64,000 bases of DNA from NCBI RefSeq assembly GCF_014529535.1, contig NW_023503337.1, positions 558,001 to 622,000 of the forward strand. The letters are read 5' to 3'. Under the pieces are notes generated by a model. It was not told the origin of the DNA. It worked only from the letters and a program-made list of their open reading frames with translations, and did no database searches. The position numbers and the translations under genes are program-made. The stretch's first letter is position 1, and each line of letters starts with the position of its first letter. This document shows positions 49,786-62,400 of the stretch, piece after piece. Source of the stretch: Bradysia coprophila (Eukaryota; Arthropoda; Insecta; Diptera; Sciaridae).

Positions 49786-51749
49786 AAAAACAAATGTGGT
49801 AAGTTGTCATCTTCGATCTGCACAATTATATTGATATTTTAGTTACTCTATCTTGACATCGAACTCAATGTAATATAAAACAATGTGTACAGGTCGTTTT
49901 TGCTTTTGGATGTGCTAGGGATTGTGACACTTAATAGACGAAGTTTGGCTAACTTTTTTTTACTTTTGTAAACCCTTCTTCAAATAATAATTGGAACTTC
50001 CCTTTCCTTTCTATCACTTCGATGACCTTGTCAATAGCCCATCCATCATTAAGGACGGATTGTGCAAAATTAGCCAACGAAACCACTCTTTTAAACAAGA
50101 GTAGACTTGAAGGGTTTGTTTTAGTATCTGCAAGTAGTTAAAACGAACGACGGCACGGCTATACCAATGGTGCAGAAGTATTAATTTCCAAGTAACTTTT
50201 CAATATCAATAATAATTTGAGTTCCTATAGGAACGTTATTTTGAAACACTTCAATAGACAATATCACTTTGCTTTCCTAAGCCAAGAACGATGAAAAAAT
50301 TTCAAGAGAAGTAAAATGTGATTGGCCTTTGTAGATACTCATTACCGACAGCGCAGCTCACACAGAAGTACATTTTGTATGAACGCATACATCAATTGTC
50401 TGTTATATTTTCATAAATATTCTTAAAATGATTCTTTAAATCAATTAACAAACATACTCCATGCAAGGATATTATTTGTAGAACCAATTTCGTATAACCA
50501 GATTTTTCCATTCCGAACATCTTAATACGCTTAAAGTGTAAGTGGTTCAATTTACATTTTATAAACGAATTGACGATGAACTAATAAGGCATTTTGTTTT
50601 CTTTCTTACAATATTATCATCTCTTCAGTGTGTACAGACAACAACAACAACACCACCAACAAAAAGAACAATCTCAACTCAGTCAGTCAGGTTTTTCTCT
50701 AAAATGTTTGATTATTAATAACAAGATTTATCGTTTCAATATTATTATTGTAGATTTTATTTGAATTTCTTTTCTTTTTTGAAATTGTGTTTGTCGGTCC
50801 GGCCTATTAAAAATAAGTCTATTTATTTTCCTGGTTGGTCATATTATGAATAGGAATTGAAGAAAAAAAAAACGAAGAACACAACCAGAGAACTTGATTT
50901 GGGGTGTTTTGTTGAGAAGAAAGACACGAAGAAAAATATGTAAAAAAAATGAAACGAATATGATGAACGGTCTGGGTTTGAGTTTTTGTAAAGTAGTTTT
51001 GCAGGTAGGAAGCAACAATGGTGAACTGGTTTTTATTTTGGATAGAAAACTCAATCTATTCAATGTTCAGTCATCACAATCGTGGTATGATTCATAAATA
51101 AAATTCTTTTTCTTCCTACTTTTATACAAACATCCCTCATTTTTAATTGGAACTGGATTTTCGAATCGAATTTTGAAGAAACTTTAATTGAGCCCGTTCT
51201 TTTCAAGTTGTTTAAAACCGTTTCATCGGTTGGAAACGTAAAACCTCTCAGACCTGCCACTTTACTCTAAAATAATCGTTTTCATTTTACTTACAATTTT
51301 TTTTTACAAAATAAACAAGCCATTGTGCGAGCGCTATTTTTTTCTACTTCTTTTCGTCGACATAGAAAAGAGTGTATAATGTTTAGGGACATTTAAGTAA
51401 ACAAAAACATCTAACCAAACACAAAACGTTGTTAATTTATTAAATAAACATTAAAACCGAAGATTTTTTCTCATGAAAAATATTTTTTGTGTTGCGCATA
51501 TTTCTACAAAAAAAATTGTCATCTTTTTCCATTTCATACGAAGTTATATTCTAATGTGCACGTTTCGATGTGCGTAAATAAAGTTAACGACTTTCGAATA
51601 CAGACACGACTGTTTTGGGAAAAGATTTTAAACAAAGCGTAACGTAAGTTCAACAGCAAAATGCTTACGATAATTTAATATAAACAGCAAGATAAAATTA
51701 TTTATTTAAAAAAAATCCGAATGAAGATAAATAGGGCAAAACTATCAAT

Positions 51750-51832
51750 AGTACGAGCCCTTGATTGTCTTCTAATGTACCAACGAAAGAAAAGAGATTT
51801 TATATGGCTCTATTACAATAGGGGCTCGTATT
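51750..51832. mobile_element. 83-bp MITE-like inverted repeat
   Basis: AGTACGAGCCCTTGATTG pairs with CAATAGGGGCTCGTATT, with a few mismatches. No coding capacity. Confidence 0.5.
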
Positions 51833-53673
51833 AGGTAGTCTTACTCGAATTTAGTTGAACAGTTGATACAGTGAGAGACAATTAAATTTCAGCATGATTT
51901 GCTTCATCTGTTTTTCAGCTGATCCACACATCCCTGGGATCCTGCAAAAATTACAAACGATTGAAGTGGTGACTTTTTGAAGTTGCTACCTTCGCTGAAT
52001 ACATCGCATCGTAGCGTTCTTATTCTTAATCGACGCGTAACGTTTTTGTAGAGAGCTTTTCTATTATGATCCAAGTTTATAATTTTAAATGAAATCATTT
52101 TTATACTAATCTCAGAGAGTTGAGCTGCTGATTTTGAAATAATTTGAAACATCGACCACTTAGGCTGGATTTGTGATTATTATGCAAATTTCTTTTAATC
52201 ATTTAAGTTGATATCATTTTATTTCCAACTGAAGGCAGTATGTGACATAGTTATGTTTGGTTATATACATGATTTCCGCTAAGAGTGAAGGTCTTTGCTA
52301 AAGTAACAAATTTTCTTAAAAATGTCAGAGCAGTTTGGCAGCCTACCGTGGAATAATTTTTTTTAAATACAAAGGCTTGGACTTCTTTTATTTTCCAAAA
52401 GCATCATTTCGGCGAGACACGTACAACACCTAGCTTACTCACCATTTATATCTGTTTTTGTTGATAAAACTCAAATAATTCCACCTGACGAGTTTGTGAC
52501 GTAATTTCATCAATCCACGACCACCAACGAAATAATAAAAATTCTTAAACGAAAAAATTGAATTAAATTTCTCAGAAAGCTACCAATTATTGTGAAGCAT
52601 ATTATTTATGTCGAAGTAAGATAAATTAACTCCAAAAATAAGTTGACATGGACTTGTCATTACACATACACATTGCTAGGTGTAACGTATTACGAAACCG
52701 TTTTTTTTTCTTCTTTCTTTTTGCACTCAACAAATTAGTATAAGCAAACAGCGATATGATATATATTGAATAAGCGACGAATTCGTAATAAAATCAATAA
52801 ATTAATGCTTATACCTCCAATTAATTATTATTGTTGAACACTTTACGGCACATTGTACGTAGGTGTTTTAATGTTGTCTAATTGAATGATTAGACAAATG
52901 GATGTACGTACAATAGCTGGCGTTAATTTTCAGCGCAAATTTACTATCGCAATTACTACGTATGCTACTTAAAACTTTCAAATTTGCTGGATAAACAAAG
53001 GTAAAGCGGATAACAATGCGAATTTTATTCATTTAATTCTATCATTTTATACCAACCAGCTCAACGCAAATTTATGACTGTTACATTACCGATGACAGTA
53101 ATTTCTATTGCCAATATTTACAATAAAAAGAGCAAATATTTACAATACTGGTTTATGTTTACAAATTGGAGGTTAGTTAGAGGTGGATCGACTGTACTCT
53201 GTGCTACTTCAACACAGAAATAAACCTTCTTAAATTCACAGAGGCAAATTTTGTATTCAATGGAAATGTCTTGTGGGTGGTAATGAAAGGTCGAATCCTG
53301 TTTGTGCGGGTTATTTCGAATGTATATGAGAATTGATTCATTTAATGTTTCTAATCAGTGAGTCCTCTGGACTTGTGGTGCTCTTGTGTATCGATTTTGG
53401 CAATGCTTATATTTACTGATAAACATTAAACTAAATAATGCTAAAACATAAGAGCCATACAAAAATATCGTCATACCCAGTAGGGGGATTTGGTACTTTT
53501 TTAAATTATGGAAAGGGAAACTATAGAAAAAAGTTTTATGGATGATCTCTTCTCCGTATAAATGACGCTTTCGATGTGGGGTTAATTTACCGAAAAGGTA
53601 CTGTTTAGTACTAGTGTTGAAATCAATTGCATTTTTCAACTAGTTCTGTAGGTGTATCAGAACAAATTTATTG

Positions 53674-53700
53674 AATCTACTACTTCATTTGTTTAAAGTA
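53674..53700 (+). repeat. GAAGTAAAAGATTT-family end motif
   Basis: GAATCTACTACTTCATTTGT followed by TTAAAGT. The 90-codon ORF that starts near here (53671-53943) shows no recognisable domain and is not called. Confidence 0.45.
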
Positions 53701-55371
53701 GTGGGGTTGTTCGAAAATTTAAACAAACAAAAAACATCAAACACTGTTACAGAAAAATCTATGAAAGTTCACTTCAACACTTGTGAAGAAGTTTTATCCT
53801 CTCAAAATGTACCCGTATTTCCGAGTATACTTCAATTGTTATGTCGACTGAATGGATTTTTACGACATTATCTCAAGATAAATTCAAAAGAAACAAATGT
53901 CCCATGCGATGGGGCCGGTGAGTCTAACACTTCAAGTCAATAATGTTCTCTGTGTAAACAGTATTGTGCTTAGAATTTATGACAAAAAAATAGATGAAAT
54001 ATAAATGGTTTTGTTTGCCTGCCATAACGGTATATGCTCTGGTCATTTGATTCTGTTTTCTTTTTTACTAAAGTCATACTCTCACAACGAAATAAGAGGT
54101 TATAATTTGTGTGCAATAAAAAAATAATAATTTATGTTATTAATGTCCATAATAAAAACAATTTCAATAATAATCCAACCTACGCTCGATTTTCTGACTC
54201 TCTATGTGTGACTCTGACCAATTACCAATTTTGTGAAGCACATTTTGTCACGGAATCTTTTCATATTCCACACCGGCGAATAACACCAACATCTTTCTCA
54301 GAGTGAATATTATGTTATATGTATATCCATCTAACACACTCTGCATTATATATCCCATTAAACACACATTATACAACATCATCCAATAGTAATCTTATCT
54401 CATCTAATACTTTACTGTTGTTGTATTCTAATGACTCGACAAATTTGATTTAGTCTTTTTTTAATGGTCAAACCAATTAATTCAATTTAAATTTAAATGA
54501 AAAAGAAGTTAAAAAAAACAACAGACACAAAATTGAAAATTTAAAAAAAAAACCAACAACAATAAACCGCACAGCATAGATGGACTTTGCATAAAGTTTT
54601 CTATTAAAATTTTCGTTGACATCATTGCGATTGTGTATAATATTCGCAATGTTTTAATTCAGCTAAAAACGTTGTGACTAAGTCCTCACCTCTAACTGCC
54701 GGTGTCTCGTTTTAGCATATAATTTGGTTCAAAAGTCACTTTGAAAATAAAATTTAAAAAAAAACTTTCTTACATAATACAAGCAACACTTTCCCAGTTA
54801 TCGGTCGGTTTGGTTATTTTACTTTTTGTCTTTTTTTTTGTTGTTTTGAGAAATTGAGTGCGGTAAGCTATTGGATTTCTGGACTGGTTTTCGTAATATG
54901 CTTATCATACGAGTTTTTTTTTTCTTAAAAAAAATTGTGTAGAAAATGGTTAGGTATATCATTTTCTTGAATAAATATTTATTTATATAAACTCTTCGTC
55001 TTCCAGGTCATTGTCTTATTTATTAGAAAATTTAAGGAGTTATCTTAAATGAAAAATAATCTCATTTATGAGAGAATTCTATAATATTAAAAACTTGTCG
55101 TACAACCTTCGTCCATTCAACATTTAAAAATCTATTTAATGGAATCGGTAGTTTTCAATGTTTTACCATTTTTATTTTAGATTTTATTTTTACTTAAAAC
55201 GCAACCATTTCCTGGCTCGATAACATGCATATGTATATGCATAAGCATATTGTGAGCATGCTGTCTGCCTTTTGAACTTTCTTATTCAGCTAAAACTTAG
55301 ACCCAAAAGAAAAATGTCAAAAAAATAAGATTTCTGTTGTCCGTTTATATATTGTTGTTAATTTTGTTTCT

Positions 55372-55392
55372 TTTATTATTATTATTATTATT
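55372..55392 (+). repeat. ATT trinucleotide microsatellite
   Basis: Six or seven perfect ATT units following a T-rich run. Confidence 0.85.
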
Positions 55393-55969
55393 CACACCAT
55401 AAACCATATGTACAACAAATGTGATCTGTTGTGCACCTTGTAATGTTAAAAGTACGAAAATGTTGTTTCTGTTTGGTTATATATACTCACTGGGGTGAGT
55501 CTGTATTTGATTAGCAAATTCTCCATTTGGTTAACATGTTTAGTAGATTATTTTATATTCACATGGAAATGAAATACGTATACGATTCTTGGTTGTTAAT
55601 TGTTTCTTTCCTGTCGTTTATTTTTATTTTTTCTCTTTCCTACACAAAAAGTACAACGATTGATGTTGAAACATGTTTCGAAAAGTGTTCTCGGGTTTTC
55701 GGGTATTGAACAGTTGGTGTAATGGCTTCATGTGCCCCCGTCGAAAGTTGTTAAAGGAAATGTACGACTGTGTGATGGTTCTTTCCAAACAATTAGCTAT
55801 TGTGTTAATGCGAAAGCAATTAAACCGAAACGGAAATTAAGTCAAATTTCTTACACTTTTCTTAAATTTCATAACTGTTCTTATTTGCTGGACACTTAAC
55901 CTTTATGAAACGTATTGTCATGTTATCATTAAATCTATGACGTCTTTTGTTCTAGGTTTTCTTTGATAC

Positions 55970-55998
55970 GAAATCTTTTACTTCATTTAATTTATCAT
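55970..55998 (+). repeat. GAAGTAAAAGATTT-family end motif
   Basis: GAAATCTTTTACTTCATTTA followed by ATTTATCATA. The second family end is not evident. Confidence 0.5.
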
Positions 55999-56186
55999 AC
56001 ATTTCACTTAAAACCTTGTTCACCGAAGATCATCGCTTACTTACAGTCAATATAAAATTTCACTTAAAACTTTTTAAATATTTTATCGTTTCCCAAATTG
56101 AGGCCATATTACCCTTCTGAATATTTACCTTTGTTCGACATTTTATGCCACAAAAATCATTTAAACTTCGCTTAACCTGTTAACGA

Positions 56187-56560
56187 TGTATAAGATAAGA
56201 TAAGATAATCATTTATTTAGCTAATTTGCTATTATAAATACAGTTTACATAAAATCTCAGAAAAAAAGAACTACAGCAAAAGTCACACCTCTTAGTCAAT
56301 TTCTAATCAACTTTCGTCTCCCCTTAAAAACCACAAATTTATGCTGAAATAACTCCTCAATTTACTATTTAAAACTCCTCCACTCTTCTCGTTCTTCACT
56401 TCACTCGGCAATGAGTTGAATTCAATGAGGCCATAGGATCATAGGGTAAGGGGTCGAGAGTTTGTGGAAAGCCCAGAAGAATTAATCTTGCTCTCAGAAG
56501 TTCTGAGTCAGAACATGCACCCGACGGTAATCTTTAGACGAAAAATGAATTGAAGCGCGT
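56187..56560 (-). mobile_element. LINE 3'-end fragment (jockey-like)
   Basis: On the minus strand a short frame reads SYGLIEFNSLPSEVKNEKSG, continuing to KLRSYFSINLW and a stop. The pattern FNSLP(x)n ... L-YF is typical of the last residues of jockey-like reverse transcriptase ORFs. A 3' UTR follows, ending in AAATAAATGATTATCTTATC with further TCTTA units at 56187-56208, a usual tail type for such elements. An in-frame stop just upstream shows decay. Clade assignment is tentative. Confidence 0.6.
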
Positions 56561-58104
56561 ACCTGTAGTTTAATTGTTTGTGAAGCAATTGTTCGAAGAT
56601 TAATGTTTTCAATTGGTCACTACGCTACGGATGCGTGTGTGTGTTGTGTATGTTCTTTTTTTTTTCAGTTAGATCAATTTAATGCTTTTTGCAGCAAATA
56701 AAAACTTCTCGGTTTTTTCTTTCATGAAAAAACCGTTTATTTATTACTCAGCTTTATTTGTACAAATAATCAACGAATTTATTGTTTGTCGCTTTGTTAG
56801 ATTTGTTTTCGACACGTAACTTATGTTGTTGTTAGTTTTTTTTATTGAAAAGTTGAATCGGAATATAAAAAAAACGCCAACAATGAAAAATTAATTGGTC
56901 GCTACATTTGCAGGGAAAATATCGAGTTGTTGTTGTTTTCTTTTTTTTCTTCAAATAAATCTCACTTTAAAAGTGGGTCATGCCATTTAGCCATAAACTT
57001 TGATTAATAATTTGTTTGAATGGCTTTTATCCCACAAATGTATTCAATCATCCATCATTCTAATACTGAGTCAGAGTCAGAGAAAAACCGAAGCACAAAA
57101 TAACGCTCCCTGGTGTACTTTTATACATAATTATCAGATATATATAAATTTATGTTTTATTCGTGTGTATCAATAATATGCCATTTTATTGCAAACGAGT
57201 CAAGGTTTTTTATTATCTTTTTTAGATTGTTAATGAAAAAAAAATCGTACAGATACTTGAACAAGTGAAGGTTGAGTCATCAGCTCAACTTGATTTTATT
57301 TCTTGATTTTTTTTTCACAAAAAAAAAATAAATTTCTTGTATCATGTTAAACGATAAGTACAGATTGTGTTGGATATTATATTTATTATTGAATGTTGAG
57401 CTGAGGTTTTAATTTCAGGTTGTTTATTTAAATAACGTATGGTAAAGAGGAGAGTAAAACGTTGACGTTATTAAAATGAGATCTTGACGACGACAGGTAT
57501 AATTCAGATGTTATGATTATTCAATTTTATTTTTTTACATTTTATTAATGGCACTTTTGTAATTTATTGTGGTAAACGACCTCGAATATCTGTATATATG
57601 CCGGTTTTATTATCCTATGGAAACCTTTTCGAGTTTTTTGATCTTGAACCGATGATGAATCTCCCAGGCATATATTGTGTGGAAATTGTGCATAAAATGA
57701 AATTTTTCAATTTTCGATAAGAGATTCAATATATCGAAGACATGTTTAGCCGTTCCATAGAGCAAAGATCGAATAAATTATGATTACATAAGGAAATCGG
57801 AGTCCAGACGTGATTGCTCCATTTTTTTTTTGTTTTAAAACGATGCATATTACATGTAAACGGTATGATCGACGAATGAGTAAGAGAGACGCGATAGCAA
57901 CAGATGAATTACCGCGATCAAATTCTTATTTAAACGCTTCCAGCAATAAACTTAAATTATTACTAATAAAATACATCGTTACGTTTTACGTACGCAACTT
58001 AATAAATTTAATTTTAAATTTAAATTCATTGAACCACAACATTTACCACATCCTATAAATAACAACGAATTGTGATCAAAAGGTGCAGCAGTCTATTAAA
58101 TTAA

Positions 58105-58127
58105 TACACACACACATACACACACAA
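58105..58127 (+). repeat. CA microsatellite
   Basis: Interrupted ACACACACACATACACACAC tract. Confidence 0.85.
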
Positions 58128-59381
58128 AAAACGAGAGAAGAAGATGATGCGTGTGTATCCATTACAGTGGAGGAAGGTTAAAGACCAGAAACAATAAACA
58201 ATTTCATAATAACAATAATCAGAAATTTAATTTATTCAAAATATTATTACACCCAGATCCCAGATATGATCGTAATCTTTTTTTATAGAAAATTTATTAA
58301 TAACGATCTATCGATCAGTAACGAATTTCTTTATGAATCATTTTGATTGTTACAGTTGTGTGTACAGTATATATTGTGCCTACCTATAATAAAATAACTT
58401 TAGGAGCAGTAGCTTAAATATTGATTTCTTTGGAAACATTAAATTGATTTTGTAAAAGAAGAAATCCTTATTTCATTCTGTTAGAAGCGTGCATTCGTAA
58501 ATGTAGGTAAGGTTGATAGGTCAAAAAGTTGCTAGGCTTAACCATTGATTTTCAAAGAAATTGTGTAACCTACAGCTTCGAATTTCTTGCATCAAATTTG
58601 TAAATAAGTTTATAGAGTGGCTAATTTTTGTGAACCAATAAATAAAATTGTACAGGAGTAATTCCAGTAGATTAATGCAGGATATTTCTGCATTTAAAAC
58701 AATTCAGTGTATTTTATCGTCTTATTTGTCTCCAACAAGCAGACTATATCTAATTTTTCGAACAAATCACCCGACTTTCGTATTAGGTCTGACATTACCG
58801 CACCAACTCCCAGTGCTGTCTTTTACATATGAACAGTTTTGGCATCCGCACCAGCCAGAAAAAAAAAACGAAAAAGACCTACGACGGGCGCCCAAAATGA
58901 TAAGAAAAAAACTTTAATTATTCTGCAAACTGCTTGTGACGCCTAAAAAGGTAAAATACGGCCCTAGCGAAAACGGACATAACTGATTGATATTTAGATA
59001 CACAATTATTTTATAAATAAAGTCCCCTAGATTTTCTCATTTTTGAGAAGGTTGATTGTTGATCAAGGGGGAAATTCTGGCTCTCCACCGAAATGCCAAA
59101 GCTCCAGTGATGAATTGTGACTCTGAATTACAACGCCTATCAAGGCATTTTATTTGCAAGCTGCTTAAAAAAACTTCATTATGTAAAGGTAGAGTCCATC
59201 TATGACTGTAAATTTACCCCAACTGTTGTAAATCAAACAAATTGTTTAATCAATGAATTTAATAAATTAAAGTCCTAGATTTAATAATCCTAATACACCC
59301 ACCAGTCATAATGGGTTCTAATGAAATTCCCTTCACAACAACTGTGTTTGTTGTGAACTTTCTAAACTTTAATCTTTGACG

Positions 59382-59488
59382 CAAATTCTTTTACTTCATT
59401 GGTTTAACCATTCCATTTTGCTATATAAGACTTCATACTAAGGCACTGTACTTATTTTGGTCGTTGTCGTCGATAACAGATGATAACA
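59382..59488 (+). repeat. GAAGTAAAAGATTT-family reference copy
   Basis: Best-preserved copy, 107 bp. It starts CAAATTCTTTTACTTCATTG, continues TTTTGCTATATAAGACTTCA, and ends TTGTCGTCGATAACAGATGA. No ORF. The ends are not simple inverted repeats of each other, so the transposition class is unclear. Confidence 0.75.
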
Positions 59489-62400
59489 CTAGCCTTTTAA
59501 ATGTGAACAAAATAGGGCAATCATTCTTTACATAATAATTTGCTTAAGCCTTTCCTAATATTTAATAAGAAAAATTAATAAAAAGCAATCTACAAGCAAG
59601 ATACTTTCATCACCATTTTTACCCAGAAGGTAATCCATTTAGTCGTTTTCAAGTTTTTTTTCCTTTTACATTTCTTGAAAAATATATAATAAATAGTCGC
59701 ATTATGAAAGCCACTTTTTTACTACTACACGCTATGCATAACAGTAATAATACTTTTAAAGTCACATCGAGTAAAACGCGACATAGGCGCTTACAAACAT
59801 ATATATTCATTGAGAAACGTAAATATGAGAAAACAACTCAGTCATTCACATTGGTGGATTTATACGTACGTATGACTTGGGAATGGATCTTATGTGACGA
59901 GAGTAAAAATATAAAAAAATCACCGTTCATTGATTAAAAAGTTTTGTTGTTGTTGCTGCCTTTTTTGTTGCTCCTGTTGATTTAGTCTTTTTTTTGCAAA
60001 ATGTAATAGCAACAACTTTATGTAATGGTAATTTTTTTCGGTCGAATATCGAGAAACTTTAATGAGGAAAGCATGAGTCCACTTTAAAATCAATAATTTT
60101 TGATTGAATGACCAAAAAGTTAAATTGAAATGCGTTATACATGGATGTATTGTAGTCCGAAAAAATGATTATTGCATGTAAGGGGAACATAACCATATTT
60201 TTCTTTGGGTTACTTCTTACGTTAAGTGAGCTATTAAAAATGGTAGACATAATAATATATATGCGTAGTAGAGTGGATATACAAGAACAAAAAAGAAATA
60301 TTTACACAGAAAGATGTTGAACGTATAATAATAGCAATAATAATACTATACTACGGAGAGCGTGGTGAACGAACATTGGAACAGATATTTTCCTCGAGTA
60401 ATAAGTAAAACAAACCAAACGATGTAATAAACTACATCATTAACTTTATTGCTCCGCTTCGGTTTGAATATATAAAACCATAAGACAAAAGGTGATTACA
60501 CTTTGGGTGATGAGAGCAGTTTTGACTTGTGCAATGGCCAAAGATGTTCTGACTTCTTATTCATTTAAGTTGCTAATTTTCTACAAAGTGCTTATACATA
60601 TGAGCGCAATGTTGAGTAGTTGTGTAAAAGATATAGCTAACCATTGTGTAATTTACATGCAATATAATGTGATTACAATGACGATAAACCAATGAACTAC
60701 ACTCTTAAGACAGAATAATTACACTTAATTGAATTTATGCTGTGCATCGCATTGTATTATTGTTTCATTCATGATGCGTTGCGCGCCGTGAATTTTTTTT
60801 TATTATTATTTCTTAAAAGAATATGACTTTTGGTTTATCATTGTTCTGGATAGATTTGCTTAGCATTGAATGCATAATTCAGCTAGAAAAATGTCGACGA
60901 ATTCTATCCACATTCGTCTTGGCTTTTATCTAAATGAATCTAATATGGTCGCGGCTCGAAATTTATGATAGAACTTTTTTTTTGAGGTATGAAAGACATT
61001 TGATTTGAGTTGCCCATTCAAAACACGAAAAATTGAAAAATAAAAAGTTAGTGAACTTTGAAGTATGAGATAAAGGAAATATTATACACACAAAAAAAGA
61101 ACGAAAATTAAATTTTTTATTCTGTTTCATTATCGTGGGAACATAAAAAGCTGATAAGATATGCATCTCATGGTTTGTTATCGAATACGGGCTTTACGAA
61201 CGGAAATTACGGTAATTAGTTATGGCACTCAAACTACGTTTCATAATCTAAGGTGAAAAAAAATATTTTTTTAATAAAATGAAACACACGTGACACGTGA
61301 AATACCAATATCTATGACCATAAAGATTATACCGTTCTGTGCCGTTATTGCTAAAGAACGTCGATAAGAGACAATGCACCAACTCCAAAGAATGATCATA
61401 GGGGTTGTTTAGCAAACAAAGTTCGCAATATTAGGCTCTGCCTGCAAGTGAAACCTTTACTTGCAGAGTTCCAGAAGAAATCAGAAAGTGATTAACAATT
61501 TTTCTCGTTGGAATATTGGCAACATCACAACTTGAATGACCTGATTATTTTGATTGTACGTGTACGTAATACATTGCTACTAATAATTGCTAATTGTATG
61601 ATTGATTGACCTCTGATTTCGTATGAAATTGAAGGGTAATGTCTCTTTCCTTCAAATATTCACACAAGATCAGAAGTGGACCTCGAGATTGAATTTTCTC
61701 TTCCGTATCCTTCGGCGTCATAATTTCGCATTCAGTGTTTTAAACACTATATTAGTTCAATGTCCTAACACCAATGGCACTGGTAGCAAAATACTCAAAT
61801 TTACGTAGATGTTACTATTCAAAGATCTAATATCCTTTTTTTTCCAAAACCTACCTCAGTTAGTCTCGCAGTTTTCCTAACGTCGAAACTTTTCATCGTA
61901 CATTGATATAAGTTACATTCCAACGATTTTTCTTCTATCTTTTTTATTTCAATTAAAAGAATCTCTTGTATTAATATGTCTTCAGTCGAGAATTACAGCG
62001 TATTACCAGTGTGTACACATTAATTTGCTTACAATTTTATAATATAATTGATGGAAAACAGTTTCAATTCGTTCATATTAGGAAATCTGTAAGACTCTGA
62101 TATTTTGAGAGCGCAGAAATGCTTTACAATATAAATAATGTGCTTGTGTGTACACATCCATTAGAATAATTGAATCGAGCATTATATGTTGGATTATTAC
62201 ATGTAATGCATTTATGATAAAACGTGAATTTTATGCAGGAAAATATTTTGCGAACAGGTTAATCTTCTATTTACATTACGAAGTACAATCAGATGTATGT
62301 TGTACATGATAGCAAGTCCGACAAAATGATTGTGACTCATTAGACACAACTAACATTGCTTTCAGCTATAATTTAAGAAAAAAAGGAATTCATTGGAACG

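Noticed and set aside
53281-53330. GGTCGAATCC-like T-arm suggesting a tRNA
   Set aside because: No matching acceptor stem, D-arm or anticodon arm could be placed around it.
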